64,000 nucleotides of DNA from an uncultured Christensenella sp. (GTDB taxonomy: Bacteria; Bacillota; Clostridia; Christensenellales; CAG-917), in contig CAJTNO010000002.1 of the NCBI GenBank assembly GCA_910577815.1, forward strand, positions 199,138 to 263,137. Reading direction: 5' to 3'. The notes beneath the pieces were generated by a model, which was given only the letters and a program-made list of their open reading frames with translations, made no database searches and was not told where the DNA came from. The translations under genes were made by a program, and so were the position numbers. This document shows positions 49,739 to 57,917 of this stretch, in pieces (the stretch's first letter is position 1; the number at the start of each line of letters is the position of its first letter).

Positions 49739-50551
49739 TCAGTCGTATTTTACGCTTATAAGACACAATCCCTTTGCAGGCAGTGTCTTGCCTGCGAGCG
49801 TTCTGTCCCCCGAGCTTATCGTCCTCTTTATGTCCTTTGCGCTAAGCTTGCCCATACCGACGTAAACCAAAGTTCCCGCTATAATACGCACCATATTATA
49901 CAAAAATCCGTTGCCCGTAACGCTTATATCCACCGTGCAGCCGAATATTTTTCCGATGTCTGACCAATCCTTTTCGGCATCCGCATTTGCTTTGAGCACT
50001 CCGCTTACGCTGTCTATGGGACTAACGCTTATATCTATGCCGTAAACCGTGCGGACCGTATTTTTAATCACGCTCCCGGTCGCCTCGAAGCATTTGAAAT
50101 CGTGTTCTCCCTCTATGACGTCTGCGGCGGCGCGCATTGCGCCAAGGTCGAGCGGCACCGCTATATGCTCGTGAGTAGCCTCGAGCAATGGGCGGCGGTG
50201 ACGGGATAGATACAGCCTGTAGCAGTAGGTCTTGCGCTTTGCCGCAAACCGCGCGTTGAAATCGTCGGGAACAGGCTCGCAGAAAAGCATACTTATATCG
50301 CCCGGCAGATATGAATTTACCGCAAACGGAATTTTATCCGTAGGAATGGAGGTATCGGCGTCGAAGTGAACGACCTGCGCAAGCGCGTGAACGCCCGCGT
50401 CCGTACGTCCGCTCGCCGTTACTGAAATGTCCGTCCCGAACGCCTTGCTCATAGCCTTTTCAAGCGCTTCCTGAACGCTCAGTCCGTTAAGCTGTCTTTG
50501 CCAGCCGACGTATGCCGCGCCGAAATAGGAAATTATCGCGGCGTATCTCAT
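49739..50551 (-). CDS. truA: tRNA pseudouridine synthase A
   Basis: The 270-residue enzyme makes pseudouridine at positions 38-40 of tRNA anticodon arms. Evidence is YFGAAYVGWQRQ near the N-terminus, GRTDAGVHALAQV with the catalytic Asp (about residues 48-60), YCYRLYLSRHRRPL, and the GNGFLYNMVRIIAGTLVYVG segment near residue 213. All are characteristic of TruA. Length is normal. The start overlaps the ecfT stop by 4 nt (ATGA). The ecfA1-ecfA2-ecfT-truA order is conserved across Bacillota. Confidence 0.97.
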   Translation of the reverse strand: MRYAAIISYFGAAYVGWQRQLNGLSVQEALEKAMSKAFGTDISVTASGRTDAGVHALAQVVHFDADTSIPTDKIPFAVNSYLPGDISMLFCEPVPDDFNARFAAKRKTYCYRLYLSRHRRPLLEATHEHIAVPLDLGAMRAAADVIEGEHDFKCFEATGSVIKNTVRTVYGIDISVSPIDSVSGVLKANADAEKDWSDIGKIFGCTVDISVTGNGFLYNMVRIIAGTLVYVGMGKLSAKDIKRTISSGDRTLAGKTLPAKGLCLISVKYD

Positions 50552-51399
50552 AGCAGGTCTCCGAATATCATAAGGTCTATATCTATGCCCACCGTACGGA
50601 AATAATATCTGTCCAGCAAAATCACCGTAGTATATCCTGCGATAAACAAAAACGCAATCAGGTCGCCTATGCCAAGCTTTGCCTTTTTCATTTTAGTACG
50701 CTTGTCTGTTGCGTTATAGCATCGTGCGTCCATAGCAAACGCAAGCTCGTCCGCGCGGCGGAAGGAGTTTACAAACAACGGAATCAGTACGGGCAGTAAT
50801 GCCTTTGCCCTTGCAAAAATACTGCCTGTATCGAAGCTTGCTCCTCTCGCCTTCTGCGCGGAAATAACCTTGTTTGTTTCCTCAAACAGAGTGGGGATAA
50901 ATCTTAACGCTATGCTCATAATCATAGCTATATCCCTTACGGGCACCTTTATCAGCTTAAGCGGCGCCATAAGACTTTCAAGTCCGTCGGCAAGCTCCAC
51001 GGGAGTTGTGGTAAGCGATAGCAACGACGCGCCAGAAATCAACAAAACGAGCCTTAAAACCATCTTTACGGTGGTATGAACTCCCGTTTTTGTTATCATA
51101 ATAATTCCGCTATGCACTAAAACCTCGCCTTCCTTTATGAAAAACAGGTTGATAACAGCAGTAAAAACGACTATAAACAATATGCCGCGCACCGACTTAA
51201 GCACCGACATTATCGGAAGTCTTGCAAGCAGAATTACAATCAAAAGCACCGCGAGCGTAAGCATAAAGCCGAAGTAGGTTTTTATAAAAAATATGGATAT
51301 AACAAAAAGCAAGGTCAACAAAAGCTTTACCCTTGCGTCAAGCCTATGCACGGGTGAGTTTGAGGGATAATACTGTCCGAAGGCAACGTCCTTAAACAT
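50548..51399 (-). CDS. ecfT: ECF transporter transmembrane component EcfT
   Basis: The 283-residue membrane protein couples the two ATPases to interchangeable substrate-binding S components for vitamin or metal uptake. The start YYPSNSPVHRLDARVKLL is typical, as are the two cytoplasmic Ala-Arg-Gly-type coupling motifs, KARGASFD and FRRADELAFAMDARCY. Six or so hydrophobic segments are visible. A GGGGAGG ribosome site lies within the end of ecfA2, which it overlaps by 8 nt. No S component is encoded in the window, as expected for a group-II (shared module) ECF system. Confidence 0.93.
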   Translation of the reverse strand: MFKDVAFGQYYPSNSPVHRLDARVKLLLTLLFVISIFFIKTYFGFMLTLAVLLIVILLARLPIMSVLKSVRGILFIVVFTAVINLFFIKEGEVLVHSGIIMITKTGVHTTVKMVLRLVLLISGASLLSLTTTPVELADGLESLMAPLKLIKVPVRDIAMIMSIALRFIPTLFEETNKVISAQKARGASFDTGSIFARAKALLPVLIPLFVNSFRRADELAFAMDARCYNATDKRTKMKKAKLGIGDLIAFLFIAGYTTVILLDRYYFRTVGIDIDLMIFGDLL

Positions 51400-52348
51400 C
51401 GTCGTCCTCCCCGCTCAGCTCCGATAAGTCATCCTGCTGTGCTTTGCCGAAATAATCCGATTCTGCGCTTCGCTCCGCTTTAAGCAAGCCGCGCTTACGC
51501 AGCTTTTCAAGCTCGCGCGCAAGCTCGTCCATAGTCACTATATCGGACGGAAGGTCTATTCCCCTTGCCTTAAGCGTGTCCGTTATACGCGTTGCGGCAG
51601 GCAGGTCAAGCCCTGCTTCAGCTATCAACCGACGGTTGCAAAATACCCGTTTGGGAGAGCCGTCCGCAACTATTTCGCCGTCCTTAAGCGCAATTATCCT
51701 GTCCGCCATTGCCGCCATATCGTCCATATTGTGCGACACGGTTATTACGGTAGGCGAAATCTCCTTCTGCAGCTTCTTTATAAGCGCGAGTATCTCGCTG
51801 CGACCTACGGGGTCCAAGCCCGCAACAGGCTCGTCAAGCACAAGCACCCTCGGCTGCATCGCTATCACGCCAGCAATCGCCACGCGCCGTTTTTCTCCGC
51901 CGCTCAAATCGAACGGACTGCGCTCGGCAAACTTATCGTATTCAAGCCCCACTACCTCGAGCGCGCGCCGCACTCTGCGGTCAACCTCGTCCGCCTCAAG
52001 CTTCATATTCTTGGGACCGAACGCGACGTCCTTTGCAACCGTATCGCCAAACAGCTGATATTCGGGATACTGAAATACAAGTCCCACCTCGAAGCGAAGC
52101 CTTTTAAGCGTCTTTTTGTCGGTCGCCGACATTCCGTTTACCGCAACCGAGCTCTGCTTTTTATCCTGTACCTTTATAAGTCCGTTTAAGTGCTGTATGA
52201 GCGTGCTTTTGCCGCTTCCCGTAGCACCGACAAGTCCGATAAACTCGCCCTCGTCCACGGTCAGATTTATATCCTTTAACGCGCGCTTTTCATAGGGAGT
52301 TTTCTTGGAATACGTGAAATTAAGATTTTTTATTTCAATACACGGCAT
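51392..52348 (-). CDS. ecfA2: ECF transporter ATP-binding subunit EcfA2
   Basis: This 318-residue ABC ATPase has Walker A GATGSGKST (about residues 40-48), a Q-loop VFQYPEYQLFGDTVAKDVAFGP, signature LSGGEKRRVAI, Walker B VLVLDEPVAGLDP and the switch His in TVSHNMDD. The Q-loop region is characteristic of ECF ATPases. The C-terminal extension beyond about 270 residues (to DDLSELSGEDDDV) is acidic and unusual in length. It overlaps ecfA1 by 19 nt and has its own GGAGGG ribosome site. Confidence 0.93.
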   Translation of the reverse strand: MPCIEIKNLNFTYSKKTPYEKRALKDINLTVDEGEFIGLVGATGSGKSTLIQHLNGLIKVQDKKQSSVAVNGMSATDKKTLKRLRFEVGLVFQYPEYQLFGDTVAKDVAFGPKNMKLEADEVDRRVRRALEVVGLEYDKFAERSPFDLSGGEKRRVAIAGVIAMQPRVLVLDEPVAGLDPVGRSEILALIKKLQKEISPTVITVSHNMDDMAAMADRIIALKDGEIVADGSPKRVFCNRRLIAEAGLDLPAATRITDTLKARGIDLPSDIVTMDELARELEKLRKRGLLKAERSAESDYFGKAQQDDLSELSGEDDDV

Positions 52349-53163
52349 ATTCCCTCCACAAGCTCCTGCTCGGACGTTACAACCCCGTCAAACTCAAAGC
52401 CGACGTCCATAAGCGCGCGCGACAGCTGCGTAACGGGCGGAAGCGTAAGTCCGCACGCCTCCAGCTGTCCCGACGCAAACACCTCCTTCGGCGTTCCGTC
52501 CATAGCTATGCGCCCCTTACGCAGGACAATCACACGGCTCGCTATAGCCGCCTCCTCCATATTGTGAGTGATGTTTATTACCGTTATTCCCTGCTTGTTG
52601 AGCTTAAGAGCGATGTCCATAATCTCCTTTCGTCCGTTGGGGTCGAGCATAGAGGTGGACTCGTCAAGGATAAGTATCTGAGGCTCCATAGCAAGCACTC
52701 CCGCAATGGCGACGCGCTGCTTCTGCCCTCCGCTCAGCTTGGATGCGGTGCGACGTCTGAATTCGCTCATTCCCACCGCCTCGAGAGCCTCGTCCACGCG
52801 GCGGATGATATCCTCGCGCTCAATGCCTATATTTTCGGGACCGAACGCTATGTCGTCCTCGATTATGGTCGCAACCATCTGATTGTCGGGATTTTGAAAG
52901 ACCATTCCCGCCTTCTTGCGTATCTCAAAGGTATTCGCATCGTCCTCGGTGCTGAGTCCGTCTATAAGAACCTCGCCGTCGGTTGGGATATACAAGCCGT
53001 TAAGCAGCTTTGCAAGCGTGCTTTTGCCGCTTCCGTTCATCCCCGCGAGCGCGACAAACTCGCCCTTGTCTATTGCAAGCGACACGTTTCTGAGAGCCTT
53101 TACGTTGTAGCCCTCCTTTACAGGGTAGGAATAGCTTACCCCTTTTAACTCTATCAGGGACAT
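52330..53163 (-). CDS. ecfA1: ECF transporter ATP-binding subunit EcfA1
   Basis: This ABC ATPase (277 residues from the chosen start) has Walker A GMNGSGKSTL (about residue 40), VFQNPDNQMVATIIEDDIAF, signature KLSGGQKQRVAI, Walker B ILILDESTSMLDP and INITHNMEE. It pairs with EcfA2 to power EcfT. The ATG at 53163 is preferred over a start at 53229. The extra 22 codons encode the promoter itself (its -10 TATAAT lies there), and conserved sequence begins MSLIELKG. No ribosome site is present, and the -10 box ends 6 nt before the ATG, so this operon starts as a leaderless mRNA. Confidence 0.93.
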   Translation of the reverse strand: MSLIELKGVSYSYPVKEGYNVKALRNVSLAIDKGEFVALAGMNGSGKSTLAKLLNGLYIPTDGEVLIDGLSTEDDANTFEIRKKAGMVFQNPDNQMVATIIEDDIAFGPENIGIEREDIIRRVDEALEAVGMSEFRRRTASKLSGGQKQRVAIAGVLAMEPQILILDESTSMLDPNGRKEIMDIALKLNKQGITVINITHNMEEAAIASRVIVLRKGRIAMDGTPKEVFASGQLEACGLTLPPVTQLSRALMDVGFEFDGVVTSEQELVEGICRVLK

Positions 53164-53169
53164 AAGCGG

Positions 53170-53198
53170 ATTATAGCATAAAGACGTAAGCTTAGCAA
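53170..53198 (-). promoter_or_regulatory. Leaderless-type promoter of ecfA1-ecfA2-ecfT-truA
   Basis: TTGCTA (53198-53193), a 17-bp spacer and TATAAT (53175-53170) on the minus strand are followed after 6 nt by the ecfA1 ATG. Transcription should begin at the start codon. Confidence 0.75.
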
Positions 53199-53258
53199 TT
53201 ATTAAGGCGATAAAAAGGAATAATCGCAAACAAATAAATTAAAGCATATACTTCATTG

Positions 53259-53294
53259 TAAAATGAAAGCACCGCGTCGGGTGCTTTCATTTTA
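53259..53294 (-). terminator. Terminator after the SGNH-hydrolase lipoprotein gene
   Basis: A 14-bp perfect stem (TAAAATGAAAGCAC / GTGCTTTCATTTTA) with an 8-nt loop begins 15 nt after the stop codon. The A/T-rich ends give T residues in either direction. Confidence 0.8.
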
Positions 53295-53309
53295 TTTATT
53301 TCGCATAAC

Positions 53310-55235
53310 TTAAACGCTCTGCTCGAGTACGACGGTAGCGTTCATAAACTCCGCCTTAAACATAAGCTCCATAAGTCCCTTATTGTTTTTTGACAGGTCA
53401 AAAACGCAATACGGCTGCGTGGACGGATTTGCTCCGATATGGCTTATATGAATTCCCTTATACGCCGCGCCGTCGCTGCCGCTTACGTTCTTTATATAAT
53501 ACCGGCTGTCAAAGGTAAGCGTAAGCACCGTATCCTTAGGAAGCAGAGTGAGTACATCGGCGGGAAGCCGCATATTTTCGGCGACGTAAGCCATTATCTT
53601 TTTCACTCCGTCGTCATTATAATTCAGTCCCGTTAAATTAAAGCCGAGTCCGTTGTTTATTATATTTAACGCGCCCTCGAGGTCACCCGCCTCTATCCTC
53701 GCCTTGAAGCCCGGGAACATAGGCTCGACCATAGCGTCTATACCGCCCTCTATGTCGAAATTTTGTATTATCGAGCTTAAGTCCATATCGCCGACAAGCT
53801 TAAGTAATTCTTCAACGGGCAAGGTCTGTATCTGAATATGCACGCTGCCGTCCTTCTTAAACTCCGCATACGAGTTATCCATATTAAGCGCAAGCTTGGT
53901 CATAGGAACTAATATTATAGAATTAAATTGCAAAACCGACATCTTGCCGACGTTAAATCTGAAACGCATATCGGAAGCAAACGACGTTCCCGGATTATTG
54001 GTTGCAACCGAGCCTGCAGACACTACGGGAGTATATCCCTCTATTGCCGTAAAATATGCGAGCGTCACGTCAAGATACTTTTCCGCAGAATTTACAGCCG
54101 CAATAGCTGCCTCCGCGTCAAAGCCGTCTATCGGCTTAAACATACGGTTTATTTGTTCGACGCGCAACGCCTTGTAATTTTTAAGCGCGTCGGGAGAGGA
54201 AACCTTCATATCGTCAAGCAAATCCTGCGTCATTCCGGCAATGACCGCGTGTCCCATATTAGAGGGGTGCGTCCAATCCTGATAAATCAGCTTTCTGCCT
54301 AAGCTGTCGCCGCCGAGATTTACGCTGCCGTCCTTGTTTTTGTCAAGCTCTACAATCCTTTGAAACGCCTCGCGCGCGTCAAGCACCTTAAACGCTCCGG
54401 GATGTTCCGCAAGATAAGCGTCCAGTATTCCGTTAAGCCTGCCAAGCAGATAATCCGCAAGGCTTCTTATCTGCTCTATCGTGGAAATAGGCTCGCCTTT
54501 TTTTCCGAATCTGCCGTCGTCCGTTATATCCGAAAGCCTTTCAATCACCGCGGAACTAAGGTGCTTGGAACCCTCGAAAAACGGATTGTAAACCTTCTGA
54601 AACACAATAGTGGCGGAGGGATTGAGCGCTTTTAACTCGTCCACGATTGAAGCTATATCGCTCGCCGTGGGAGGAAACTTAAATTCTACCTTGAGGGGGT
54701 TGCCAAGCTCATCCTTTTTGTCTACGGAGTATCTGTAAACGGGCTTTTTCATACTTCCGTTTTCAAGTGCGTTTATAAGCGTATTGCCGTCGTTTGCATA
54801 CTTATATTCGAATTGCGGGTCGGCAACCTCCAGCATCATAAGACCGAGGTCATACTGCAACACGTTGTTGCCAAGCACGGAGATATGTATCATATCCGCC
54901 TGACGAATATGCGTTCTCATAAGCACGGCGTTTTCATCCTTGCGCCGAATCACCTCAAGCAAGCCGTCGCCGCTCACTATGCCCGTAGAAGTCTTATGTC
55001 CGGATACCGAATGATTGTAATAATTAAAGCCGTTAGTCTTGCCGACTATCGCATAATAACCGTAATTATCGCGCTCGCTGAGCGGAGACGGTCCGATAAG
55101 CGCCTCCGCAATACTGTCGCCGAGATATACGATAGTATACTTGTCCTCCGCTTGATTATTGCAAGCCGCAAGCCCCAATACCGTAAGCGCGACAAGCATA
55201 ACCGCAAGCAAAATGCCCAATGTCTTTTTAGCCAT
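53310..55235 (-). CDS. SGNH/GDSL-hydrolase lipoprotein with novel C-terminal domain
   Basis: The 641-residue protein begins with a lipoprotein signal ending LAA before Cys25 and is predicted to be anchored outside the membrane. The SGNH fold covers about residues 33-345: VYLGDSIAEA (block I Ser), SVSGHKTS, SVLGNNVLQYD (block III Asn) and DWTHPSNMGH (block V Asp/His). Family members deacylate or esterify glycans and lipids; the substrate is unknown. A further 270 residues with Leu-rich helices and beta strands (LPVEELLKLVGDMDLSS, LTLTFDSRYYIKN) match no domain I recognise. The style recalls the giant lipoprotein's units. The ATG has an AGGGGG ribosome site. It is a single-gene unit with its own terminator. 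Confidence 0.8.
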   Translation of the reverse strand: MAKKTLGILLAVMLVALTVLGLAACNNQAEDKYTIVYLGDSIAEALIGPSPLSERDNYGYYAIVGKTNGFNYYNHSVSGHKTSTGIVSGDGLLEVIRRKDENAVLMRTHIRQADMIHISVLGNNVLQYDLGLMMLEVADPQFEYKYANDGNTLINALENGSMKKPVYRYSVDKKDELGNPLKVEFKFPPTASDIASIVDELKALNPSATIVFQKVYNPFFEGSKHLSSAVIERLSDITDDGRFGKKGEPISTIEQIRSLADYLLGRLNGILDAYLAEHPGAFKVLDAREAFQRIVELDKNKDGSVNLGGDSLGRKLIYQDWTHPSNMGHAVIAGMTQDLLDDMKVSSPDALKNYKALRVEQINRMFKPIDGFDAEAAIAAVNSAEKYLDVTLAYFTAIEGYTPVVSAGSVATNNPGTSFASDMRFRFNVGKMSVLQFNSIILVPMTKLALNMDNSYAEFKKDGSVHIQIQTLPVEELLKLVGDMDLSSIIQNFDIEGGIDAMVEPMFPGFKARIEAGDLEGALNIINNGLGFNLTGLNYNDDGVKKIMAYVAENMRLPADVLTLLPKDTVLTLTFDSRYYIKNVSGSDGAAYKGIHISHIGANPSTQPYCVFDLSKNNKGLMELMFKAEFMNATVVLEQSV

Positions 55236-55330
55236 AATTCCCCCTTAGCTTTATATAAAGCAAAAATACACCTGTATTATATACTACAAGTGTATCTTTG
55301 TAAATATACAATTAAATATATTTTATAAAA

Positions 55331-55840
55331 TTATTCCTTTTCCGCAAAGCAAACGGTTTTCATCCTCTGCTCGGAAATCGGTCTGTCGCTGTAATCGGTA
55401 GCGACCGCCGCGATTTTGTCCACGGTTTCGATACCCTCGACGACTCTGCCGAAGGCGGCGTATTGTCCGTCGAGAAATTTAGCGTCCGCGTGGCAGATGA
55501 AAAACTGCGAGGACGCCGAATTGTAAAACTGACTGCGCGCCATAGATATAACGCCTCTTTCGTGCGAAAGCGGATTATTCACGCCGTTCACCTTAAACTC
55601 GCCCTTTATGGTCTGCTTGCTGCCGCCCATTCCCGTACCCTGCGGGTCGCCGCCCTGAATCATAAAGCCGGAAATCACGCGGTGAAAAATCAAGCCGTTA
55701 TAAAAGCCCTGCGACACGAGATTTTTGAAATTCTCAACCGTTACAGGCGCTACGGACGGGTTAAGCTCTACAATTATGCTGTCGCCGCTTTGCATTTCGA
55801 TTTTTACAAAATCAGTTGTTTTATCGGTATTTTTATACAT
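55331..55840 (-). CDS. Cyclophilin-type peptidyl-prolyl isomerase
   Basis: The 169-residue protein is a cytoplasmic-type cyclophilin (no signal peptide) that speeds cis-trans isomerisation of prolyl bonds. Visible active-site motifs are FHRVISGFMIQGGDPQGTGMGG (shown by FHRV and IQGGD, about residues 53-68), GVISMARSQFYNSASSQFFI and LDGQYAAFGRVVEG. An extra C-terminal segment ends RMKTVCFAEKE. A CGGAGG ribosome site lies 7 nt before the ATG. It lies 24 nt after the HI0933-type gene and may share its transcript. Confidence 0.92.
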   Translation of the reverse strand: MYKNTDKTTDFVKIEMQSGDSIIVELNPSVAPVTVENFKNLVSQGFYNGLIFHRVISGFMIQGGDPQGTGMGGSKQTIKGEFKVNGVNNPLSHERGVISMARSQFYNSASSQFFICHADAKFLDGQYAAFGRVVEGIETVDKIAAVATDYSDRPISEQRMKTVCFAEKE

Positions 55841-55864
55841 ATAAACCTCCGTTTATGCTTTTTG

Positions 55865-57064
55865 CTATATCAGATTTTTTGCAATAGACACCGCCGCGGC
55901 TTTTGCGCTGCTCCACGCCCATTGCAAATTGTATCCTCCGCAATCCCCGTCTATATCAAGCGCTTCGCCTATAGCGTACGCGCCCTTTACCTTTAAGGAC
56001 ATCAGATTTTCATCAAATTCTCTTATATCCAAACCGCCCGACATCACCTGCGCAAGGCTGACATCGCCAAGCCCCTCTATCGTCAGCTTAAAGCTCTTTA
56101 TTGCGCCCGACAATGCGCTGATTTTTGCCGCCGCACCGTCCTCCGCCCGACAGCCCGCCATATCTATTATGCGCTCCTGCACACGCGAATGAAACGTCCC
56201 CGTAAGCAGCTCGCCGACCGTCAGACCGCTGTCGCGGCGGCGCAGTATATCCTCTACCTCCGCGCGCGAATACTCCGGCATAAAGTCTATGCTTATTACG
56301 TCGCCCGAGTGTACTCTGCCCCTCGCTATTTCTCCCGAAAGATTGAACACCGCAATTCCGCTCAAGCCGAAATCCTTAAACAGAACCTCTCCCACTTCAT
56401 ATCTGTAGCCTATCCTTACTCCCGCCTTTACTCTCACGCCCTGCAAGCCCTTTATCGGCTCCTTTTCGGTTTTGATAGGCACAAGGCTCGGAGTCATAGG
56501 TCTTGCCTTATGTCCGAGTGCGGTGAACAGACTCGTGCTGTCCCTGCCGAAGGTAGCGGGCGAACCCGTCGCCAAAACTACGTTATCCGCGATAAATTTA
56601 AACGCTTCGTTAGGCTTGTCCTCGCGCTTGATAACTCCGCTGATATTAAAGCTGTCGTTGTAATTCTCTATGAAATTAACAAAATGAGAAGTGAACACGC
56701 TCACGCCGTTTCTCTCTACCGCTCTGCGCAGAATGTCAAGCACGCTTGAGGCGCACTCGCTATACGGATAAACACGCCTGTCTACAACCTTGGTTATAAG
56801 CCCCATCTTCTCAAACACGGCTATCGTGTTGTGCGCGTCAAATCTGTCTATTATATCCTCTACGACATTGGGCTTATTGTAATGCACTATATTCATATCG
56901 AGGTTTGTAAGATTGCACTTTCCGTTGCCCGTCGCAAGCAGCTTTTTACCCACGCGGTCATTGCTCTCGGCAATCGCAATCCTCAAGCCCGAAGGCAGCT
57001 GAGAGGCAAGAAACAGCCCGCTTGCTCCGCCGCCTATTATTACTACGTCAAATTTTTCGGTCAT
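55865..57064 (-). CDS. HI0933/YhiN-family FAD-dependent oxidoreductase
   Basis: The 399-residue flavoprotein starts with the FAD-binding IIGGGASGLFLA (about residues 10-21). The family signature NDRVGKKLLATGNGKCNLTN (about 36-55) follows, then LATGSPATFGRDSTS, and it ends YAIGEALDIDGDCGGYNLQWAWSS. That is the HI0933/aminoacetone-oxidase-like group of unknown substrate. The insert domain in the middle is of normal size. The promoter lies immediately upstream, with the -10 box 6 nt before the ATG and no ribosome site, again a leaderless layout. Cyclophilin follows 24 nt downstream. Confidence 0.9.
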   Translation of the reverse strand: MTEKFDVVIIGGGASGLFLASQLPSGLRIAIAESNDRVGKKLLATGNGKCNLTNLDMNIVHYNKPNVVEDIIDRFDAHNTIAVFEKMGLITKVVDRRVYPYSECASSVLDILRRAVERNGVSVFTSHFVNFIENYNDSFNISGVIKREDKPNEAFKFIADNVVLATGSPATFGRDSTSLFTALGHKARPMTPSLVPIKTEKEPIKGLQGVRVKAGVRIGYRYEVGEVLFKDFGLSGIAVFNLSGEIARGRVHSGDVISIDFMPEYSRAEVEDILRRRDSGLTVGELLTGTFHSRVQERIIDMAGCRAEDGAAAKISALSGAIKSFKLTIEGLGDVSLAQVMSGGLDIREFDENLMSLKVKGAYAIGEALDIDGDCGGYNLQWAWSSAKAAAVSIAKNLI

Positions 57065-57070
57065 ACGCCT

Positions 57071-57099
57071 ATATTATCACACGGGAACGCTTTTGGCAA
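57071..57099 (-). promoter_or_regulatory. Leaderless-type promoter of the HI0933-family gene
   Basis: On the minus strand TTGCCA (57099-57094), a 17-bp spacer and TAATAT (57076-57071) are followed after 6 nt by the ATG at 57064. Confidence 0.65.
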
Positions 57100-57154
57100 T
57101 GCTCTTTAACGCTTAGGTTTTACAAACCAATTTTGGCAAAGTGCTTAAAAACAC

Positions 57155-57183
57155 TTGTCATTTACCGCAAATTATTGTAGGAT
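57155..57183 (+). promoter_or_regulatory. Probable promoter of tRNA-Val
   Basis: TTGTCA (57155-57160), a 17-bp spacer and TAGGAT (57178-57183) precede the tRNA by 11 nt. Confidence 0.55.
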
Positions 57184-57194
57184 ATTAGCGTTAT

Positions 57195-57271
57195 GGAGGC
57201 GTAGCCCAGTTGGTTAGAGCGCCACGTTGACATCGTGGAGGTCACAAGTTCGAGCCTTGTCGTCTCCACCA
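57195..57271 (+). tRNA. tRNA-Val (anticodon GAC), CCA encoded
   Basis: The 77-nt sequence folds as a standard cloverleaf. The acceptor GGAGGCG pairs with CGTCTCC with one G-U pair, the D-arm contains AGTTGGTTAGA, and the anticodon stem CCACG/CGTGG encloses loop TTGACAT with GAC at the anticodon. The T-arm is ACAAG TTCGAGC CTTGT, the discriminator is A and CCA is encoded. The last 21 nt of the gene are repeated twice downstream. Confidence 0.95.
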
Positions 57272-57445
57272 TAACGATATAAGTCTAAATTGATATTCTT
57301 CGATTTAGGCTTATTTTTTTATAATTGACGGCTCGACGTGCGTTCCGCACCGTACGCTGATGCGTACGCTTGTGACCTACGGTCAAACTGACGCTCGCTA
57401 ACGTATGCAAGCATACACGCTCCCTATTACGGCAGTCCCTGCCTA
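57251..57445 (+). repeat. Unit A (195 bp) of tRNA-3'-end-linked tandem repeat
   Basis: The unit begins with the last 21 nt of tRNA-Val (CGAGCC... to CCA) plus the terminator hairpin. It then has a segment of consecutive small hairpins: GTGCG/CGCAC (57338-57350), CGTACGC/GCGTACG (57351-57368), TGACC/GGTCA (57373-57385), GTATGC/GCATAC (57403-57416) and GGCAG/CTGCC (57431-57443). An outer pair GGCTCG (57330) / CGAGCC (57446) encloses them, and its right arm is the start of the next copy. It contains no credible protein gene. Confidence 0.85.
57281..57312 (+). terminator. Terminator of tRNA-Val
   Basis: AAGTCTAAATTG pairs with CGATTTAGGCTT (one G-U near each end) around an 8-nt loop, followed by ATTTTTTT. 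Near-identical hairpins recur in the two downstream repeats. Confidence 0.75.
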
Positions 57446-57771
57446 CGAGCCTTGTCGTCTCCACCATAACGATATAAACCTAAATTGATATTCTTCGATT
57501 TAGGCTTATTTTTTTATAATTGACGGCTCGACGTGCGTTCCGCACCGTACGCTGATGCGTACGCTTGTGACCTACGGTCAAACTGTACGTAATCACAGAA
57601 TAGACAAGCGCAAAGCATTTGTATAGGCTGTGAGAAACGTACATAGGCAATATGAGCGGTGTTGTAAACACCATCGTGAATTTCACACAATGCGGTAGCA
57701 TATCATATTGCCGTAGACGCTCGCTAACGTATGCAAGCATACACGCTCCCTATTACGGCAGTCCCTGCCTA
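57446..57771 (+). repeat. Unit B (326 bp) of tRNA-3'-end-linked tandem repeat, interrupted by a 131-bp insert
   Basis: This copy is almost identical to unit A (for example GTCTAAATT becomes ACCTAAATT) over its whole length. Between 57585 and 57717 it contains an extra 131 bp that unit A lacks. It again starts with the tRNA-Val 3' end and the terminator hairpin. Near-identity of the copies suggests recent duplication. Confidence 0.85.
57586..57716. other. 131-bp structured insertion inside unit B
   Basis: Comparison with unit A defines the insert exactly. It contains inverted pairs TACGT/ACGTA and CACAG/CTGTG in its first half. In the second half GGCAATATGA/TCATATTGCC encloses GGTGTT/AACACC and GTGAA/TTCAC hairpins. 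No protein gene, terminal inverted repeat or target duplication is evident. It may be a small mobile or structured-RNA element, or the deletion of this piece in unit A. Confidence 0.6.
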
Positions 57772-57840
57772 CGAGCCTTGTCGTCTCCACCATAACGATA
57801 TAAGCCTAAATTGATGTTCTTCGATTTAGGTTTATTTTTT
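57772..57840 (+). repeat. Third, terminal copy of the tRNA-Val 3' end plus terminator
   Basis: The final copy holds CGAGCCTTGTCGTCTCCACC and the terminator hairpin (GCCTAAATT ... GATTTAGG) with a few substitutions. It then diverges into unique sequence. It acts as the right boundary of the repeat block. Confidence 0.8.
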
Positions 57841-57865
57841 AATTTCAATATTTATAATAAATAGC

Positions 57866-57892
57866 AAAGTCCGCCGAAATACGGTGGACTTT
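57866..57892 (-). terminator. Terminator of the sugar-transferase gene
   Basis: AAAGTCCGCCG pairs with CGGTGGACTTT (one wobble) around a 5-nt loop, 26 nt after the stop codon. Confidence 0.7.
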
Positions 57893-57917
57893 ATAATTCT
57901 ATCTATTTATGTAATAA

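Noticed and set aside
53164..53229. Longer N-terminus for EcfA1
   Set aside because: The extra codons contain the -35/-10 promoter elements and encode a hydrophobic tail not expected in an ABC ATPase.
57285..57740. Two minus-strand ORFs with identical ends in the tRNA-linked repeats
   Set aside because: Their shared sequence simply reflects the DNA repeat; the encoded peptides follow hairpin sequence and have no ribosome sites.
57251..57840. CRISPR array
   Set aside because: Only two to three repeats of about 195 bp or more, no short regularly spaced direct repeats and no cas genes.
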